Made by a program: the position numbers and the translations under genes
The notes under the pieces: model-generated
Database searches by the model: none
What the model was told of the DNA's origin: nothing
The model's input: the letters and a program-made list of their open reading frames with translations, nothing else
Shown here: piece by piece, positions 60,974 through 64,000 of the stretch
Position numbering within the stretch: the first letter of the stretch is position 1
Layout: every line of letters begins with the position of its first letter
Origin: Sphingobacteriales bacterium 39-19
Lineage (GTDB): Bacteria; Bacteroidota; Bacteroidia; Chitinophagales; Chitinophagaceae
Assembly (NCBI GenBank): GCA_001898465.1
Contig: MKTX01000008.1
Span: 90,732 to 154,731 of the forward strand
Reading direction: 5' to 3'
DNA length: 64,000 bases

Positions 60974-61954
60974 ATGAAAAAAAAATTATTTTCCTTTAGT
61001 TTAACGGTGGTATTGGTATGCTGCTGGTCTTCGGCACATTGCTGGGGATTTTGGGCGCATCAAAAAATAAATTATTATGCCGTATTTCTTTTACCCCCGG
61101 AGATGATGGTTTTTTATAAGCCCAATATTGAGTTTATAGCAGAACATGCCGTAGACCCTGATAAAAGAAGGTATGCCATTGCTGATGAAGGGCCCCGTCA
61201 TTTTATTGACCTGGACCGGTATGGCCATTATCCTTATGATTCATTGCCCCGTAACTGGGACTCGGCAGTAGCTAAATATTCCAAAGACACATTGATGGCG
61301 CATGGTATCGTACCCTGGCATGTACCCCTCATGCTCAGCAGGCTTACCCGTGCATTTAAAGACAAAAACTTTAGCCGTATTCTTAAAACCAGTACAGAGC
61401 TGGGCCACTATATCGCTGACGCCCATGTGCCTCTGCATGCCACCCGAAATTATAATGGGCAACTTACCAACCAAAAAGGCATACATGGTTTTTGGGAAAG
61501 CCGGGTGCCCGAATTACTGGCAGATAAACGATTTGATTTTTTTATTGGTAAAGCCCAGTATATTAAAAACCCATCTGCCTTTATTTGGGATCGTGTAATG
61601 GAAAGCGCCCAAATGGCCGATACCGTTTTACGGGTAGAACGAGAACTTTCTTTACAGTTTTCTGATGATCAAAAATATTCTTACGAAGAAAGAAACGGAA
61701 AAGTAATAAGACAATATTCTGCTGCATTTACCAATGCATTTAATAACAGGCTGCATGGTATGATAGAACAAAGAATGCGCCAGTCTATATACGCCATTGC
61801 ATCTTTTTGGTACACCGCCTGGATAGATGCAGGCCAGCCGGAGCTTGGTTCATTAGCGAAAGAAAAATTGAATGCCACAGAAATAAAAGAAATTGAAAGC
61901 CTGAATGAACAATGGAAAAATGCAACAAAAATTATAGGCAGGGAAGAAGATTAA
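60974..61954 (+). CDS. Exported S1/P1 nuclease / zinc-dependent phospholipase C-like hydrolase
   Basis: 326 residues from the ATG at 60974. Signal peptide (KKKLFSFSLTVVLVCCWSSAHC), mature N terminus near WGFWAHQKIN, with the Trp expected to bind zinc through its amino group and a first His close by. The second zinc-binding region is TELGHYIADAHVPLHATRNYNG (H-x3-D-x-H-like), then HGFWESR. This is the pattern of the S1/P1 and phospholipase C superfamily. Whether it cleaves nucleic acid or phospholipid cannot be told. Confidence 0.8.
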   Translation: MKKKLFSFSLTVVLVCCWSSAHCWGFWAHQKINYYAVFLLPPEMMVFYKPNIEFIAEHAVDPDKRRYAIADEGPRHFIDLDRYGHYPYDSLPRNWDSAVAKYSKDTLMAHGIVPWHVPLMLSRLTRAFKDKNFSRILKTSTELGHYIADAHVPLHATRNYNGQLTNQKGIHGFWESRVPELLADKRFDFFIGKAQYIKNPSAFIWDRVMESAQMADTVLRVERELSLQFSDDQKYSYEERNGKVIRQYSAAFTNAFNNRLHGMIEQRMRQSIYAIASFWYTAWIDAGQPELGSLAKEKLNATEIKEIESLNEQWKNATKIIGREED

Positions 61955-62058
61955 GATTTAAATACAAATGCCAAAAGATTGATACTTCGTATTTACAATA
62001 GGTAGCATGATGTTGATAGCTCAGAAGATAGTTTATTCAGTGTGCATTGTTTTAGGGG

Positions 62059-62595
62059 TTAATAATATTTTATATCAAAACGGCCATCTGTTATTTTCAT
62101 AGTATCACAATTGTCTGTACTTATGTTAAACCAAAAAATACCAGATAAAATTTTTGTAGTAGTATCCAATTTAGTAATCGTCAATTGGCCTTCGTAATTT
62201 TTTCCTATACCTACACCTAAACCACTTTGCGGTACAAAACACTGGTTGTTTGTAGAAAATTGCGCAAAACGGATAGATGTGTCATTAAGCAAATAAATGT
62301 TGTTTAGATACGAAAATCCTGCAATAGCAATATCATATTGTTCATAATAAGTTGTTGAAGAGGGGTTTGATCCATGTGCGTATAACGTATCATTAGAAAC
62401 TCCCCCCCCCAAGTTATATATACTGGTCTTTGAAATCCAATTTTGCCCATTCACCCTACAGGCAAAAATATTTTTGCCTTCGGTGGTAGCATTGGGCAGG
62501 CCATAGGGGTTGTCGGGTGTGGGTTGTTTGTCTTTTTTGCAAGCGGCAAAAAAGAGGGCGGCTATGGAGCAGGTAATAAGCAATAATTTTTTCAT
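62059..62595 (-). CDS. DUF6252-like lipoprotein with internal 9-base G tract
   Basis: 178 residues from the ATG at 62595. Signal peptide with lipobox FFAAC (Cys19), then the leader DNPYGLPNATTEGKNIFACR and VNGQNWIS, nearly identical to that of the gene at 63097-63624. After SIYNL comes a run of nine G (62410-62402) coding Gly-Gly-Gly, and beyond it the sequence diverges completely from the paralogue. As written the frame is open to the end; adding one G gives a stop two codons past the tract, removing one gives a stop about 30 codons later. Resembles DUF6252 lipoproteins; function unknown. Confidence 0.75.
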   Translation of the reverse strand: MKKLLLITCSIAALFFAACKKDKQPTPDNPYGLPNATTEGKNIFACRVNGQNWISKTSIYNLGGGVSNDTLYAHGSNPSSTTYYEQYDIAIAGFSYLNNIYLLNDTSIRFAQFSTNNQCFVPQSGLGVGIGKNYEGQLTITKLDTTTKILSGIFWFNISTDNCDTMKITDGRFDIKYY

Positions 62596-62684
62596 GGTAA
62601 GCATTTTTTGTCTTACAAAGCAAAGGATAATTTTTGTAAAGAAAAAGGGTTAAAACACCCAATTTTTTACGGGGTTTTCACGGG

Positions 62685-63071
62685 TTAAATTTTTTCGTAA
62701 TTGTAATGCAGGCCAATAAAATTGATGGGCAGGTTTTTTTTATTGTATTTATCAATAAGCCGGTTAACCGTATCTAAATACAAGAGGTTGGCATTGCTGT
62801 TTATTTGCGAACTGTATAAACCGGTATAGAGCATGCGCCACTCGGCCAATGCTACAAAATTACTATCGTGCAATGCTGCACCGGTATAATTATCTAAGTT
62901 TAAAAACTCGATACCATAATCCCTTAGCATACCGGTGGTAACAAGGCTTTTGTTAACATAATGAAATACATAATTCATTTTACCATAATAGTTGGTAGTA
63001 TCATAGCTTTGGGCGTTGGCTTGTAAGCACAGCATTGCCATGCCTATCATTAAAGCAGTTGGTTTTTTCAT
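62685..63071 (-). CDS. Short exported protein, probably truncated
   Basis: 128 residues. Signal peptide (KKPTALMIGMAMLCLQANA), then YYGKMNYVFHYVNKSLVTTGMLRDYGIEFLNLDNYTG and INFIGLHYNYEKI at the end. This reads like only the N terminus of a much longer Bacteroidota exported protein: it stops soon after 'PINFIGLHYNYE'. No in-frame continuation was found after the TAA. It lies between the two poly-G lipoprotein genes on the same strand. Probably a remnant, but the remaining frame is intact. Confidence 0.55.
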   Translation of the reverse strand: MKKPTALMIGMAMLCLQANAQSYDTTNYYGKMNYVFHYVNKSLVTTGMLRDYGIEFLNLDNYTGAALHDSNFVALAEWRMLYTGLYSSQINSNANLLYLDTVNRLIDKYNKKNLPINFIGLHYNYEKI

Positions 63072-63096
63072 TTGTGTATTGTTTGGGTTGAATAAT

Positions 63097-63624
63097 TTAG
63101 TAACTGATGTCGAACCGTCCGTTGGTAACTAACAAAGTATCGCATAATGGTACGGGTATTTTGCATTCAAATTTGCCAGATATAATTTCACTTTGACTGT
63201 TAATTTTAGTAACGGTTATTTGCCCTGAAGTGGCATAAATGGTGGCAACACTGCACCCTCCATTTGGGCAGGTACAATCTCTATTCCCTTGAAAAAATAT
63301 TTTTGCAGATGAATTTGGAGCTACAGTATAAGTATTTCCTTCTATTGCATTTCCATCTACACGAACGACAAATCTTTCATAGTATGACTGCCCTGCAACT
63401 TTTCCACTAGCCCAAACAGTATCCACGGGATGCCCCCCCCCCATATTATAAATTCCTGTTTCCGAAATCCAATTTTGCCCGTTCACCCTGCATGCAAAAA
63501 TATTTTTGCCTTCTGTGGTGGCATTGGGCAGGCCATAGGGGTTGTCGGGTGGGGGGCCGTGCTTTTCTTTTTTGCAAGAGGCAAAAGCAAGAATGAAACA
63601 AGTGGCAAAAAGTAGTTTTTTCAT
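63097..63624 (-). CDS. DUF6252-like lipoprotein with internal 10-base G tract
   Basis: 175 residues. Signal peptide with lipobox AFASC (Cys17), a Lys/Pro-rich spacer (KKEKHGPPPDNPYGLP), the shared leader ATTEGKNIFACRVNGQNWIS, then after IYNM ten G (63442-63433) coding Gly-Gly-Gly. Beyond the tract the sequence (HPVDTVWASGKVAGQ) differs from the paralogue at 62059-62595. As written the frame is open; one extra G stops after about 12 codons, one fewer stops after about 27. A Cys cluster (CTCPNGGC) lies further on. Function unknown. Confidence 0.75.
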   Translation of the reverse strand: MKKLLFATCFILAFASCKKEKHGPPPDNPYGLPNATTEGKNIFACRVNGQNWISETGIYNMGGGHPVDTVWASGKVAGQSYYERFVVRVDGNAIEGNTYTVAPNSSAKIFFQGNRDCTCPNGGCSVATIYATSGQITVTKINSQSEIISGKFECKIPVPLCDTLLVTNGRFDISY

Positions 63625-63872
63625 ATTTTATTTGATTAGAAAAATGAATAGAGCGTATAAAAATTGCTAAAAATATTTTTGATTTGCTTTTCTTTTACAG
63701 GTTTAATGAAATAAAATTAAGAGGATTTATTATCAAATCAATACTTCATTTGGGTAGTTTTTTAAGCAATGATTTTACAACAGTTGTAAAATAGATGATG
63801 CTATCTCCTTTGTTTTTGATGTCTGTAAAAAATTTAATCGGGGGTCGCTGCCAAAAATTTCATCACATAAAA
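63625..63872. other. Gene-free stretch upstream of the poly-G lipoprotein gene
   Basis: About 250 AT-rich bases with no supportable gene. It should hold the promoter of the minus-strand lipoprotein gene; no clear TAnnTTTG box was identified. Confidence 0.5.
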
Positions 63873-63898
63873 AAAGGCTCCCCGTTATGGAAGCCTTT
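63873..63898 (-). terminator. Intrinsic terminator of an RNA gene entering from the right
   Basis: Ten base pairs (one U-G) between 63873-63882 and 63889-63898, six-base loop, followed on the minus strand by seven T (63875-63869). It lies just past the possible RNA end described in the next entry. Confidence 0.75.
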
Positions 63899-63904
63899 CA
63901 TTTC

Positions 63905-64000
63905 GCTGTAGGGGAAGGGTTTGAACCTTCACGGGGACATTAGCCAAAGTGCAAAAAAGAAATAAGCGCTAACCTATTTCAAACTGGTGGTCGACCCCAG
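63905..64000 (-). ncRNA. Possible 3' end of a structured RNA, cut by the window edge
   Basis: On the minus strand this stretch holds a T-arm-like hairpin, GAAGG-TTCAAAC-CCTTC, followed by CCCTACAG and then a terminator, as at the 3' end of a tRNA-like gene. Upstream is a second hairpin (GAAATA...TATTTC). I cannot form a normal anticodon arm in the visible 96 bases, and the 5' acceptor partner would lie outside the window. A tRNA with an insertion, a remnant tRNA half, or another RNA are all possible. Confidence 0.3.

Noticed and set aside
63905..64000. A tmRNA 3' end
   Set aside because: The sequence before the T arm does not match the usual tmRNA end and no tag-coding frame is visible; kept only as an unclassified RNA end.
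1..64000. CRISPR arrays, insertion sequences, long repeats
   Set aside because: No regularly spaced repeat series and no transposase or terminal inverted repeats were found; the only repeat of note is the shared leader of the two lipoprotein genes.

Overview
The window is a chromosomal stretch of a Bacteroidota bacterium, most likely of the Chitinophagaceae/Sphingobacteriia type (inferred). Supporting signs are the lipoprotein TamA homologue (TamL) fused in an operon to TamB, a DUF5916 protein, DUF6252- and DUF4142-type proteins, a BtuB/BtuG-like cobalamin locus, menaquinone synthesis by the futalosine route (MqnC), promoter boxes of the TTTG/TAnnTTTG type, and weak or absent Shine-Dalgarno sequences. 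No phage, insertion sequence or CRISPR array is visible; most of the window reads as ordinary core/accessory chromosome.

Layout. 1-5.3 kb (minus strand): aerobic phenylacetate operon, paaR-like tetR, paaE, paaA, paaB, paaC, paaD, an unexpected mgtC-type gene, and an enoyl-CoA hydratase cut by the window edge. 5.4-14.2 kb (minus): a thioester-type alpha-2-macroglobulin lipoprotein, a DUF5916 protein and a pyridoxamine-phosphate-oxidase-fold protein. 15-22.5 kb (plus): tamB-tamL. 22.5-27 kb: small stress/envelope genes (YtxH, holin-like), a single receiver, a YihY/BrkB membrane protein and an NtrC-class sigma-54 activator. 27-33.5 kb: fabG, a citrulline-hydrolase-like gene, an ABC-F ATPase, an HGSNAT-like membrane acyltransferase, an aldose epimerase-like gene and a beta-barrel protein. 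34-36.5 kb: mqnC and a retropepsin/PDZ protease. 36.6-40.7 kb: a broken gene, then a cobalamin riboswitch controlling a BtuB-type receptor and a BtuG-like surface propeller. 40.8-43.2 kb: marC, tRNA-Arg(CCG), a cupredoxin/DUF4142 operon and a small membrane protein. 43.2-50.6 kb: a two-component cluster with two HisKA_3 kinases (one with eight PAS domains), two NarL-type regulators and a lone receiver. 50.8-57.6 kb (minus): tetR-tolC-mfp-RND efflux operon. 57.7-59.3 kb: an AT-rich pair of unknown exported proteins. 59.5-62 kb: Crp-like regulator, DUF502 protein and an S1/P1-like zinc hydrolase. 62-63.6 kb: two lipoprotein paralogues with nearly identical leaders, 9-10 base G tracts and unrelated-looking tails, flanking a truncated exported protein. 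The right edge holds a terminator and what may be the 3' end of a structured RNA.

The most noteworthy items are the poly-G lipoprotein cassette (candidate phase-variable surface proteins), palindromes sitting inside complete Bacteroidota-type promoters in front of both tetR genes (self-repression of the paa and efflux operons), a histidine kinase in which a PAS domain has been excised in frame, the single-stop pseudogene beside the B12 riboswitch, and a candidate sigma-54 promoter before the YihY gene. I did not find a clear, wholly new multi-gene system; the poly-G cassette is the nearest candidate.
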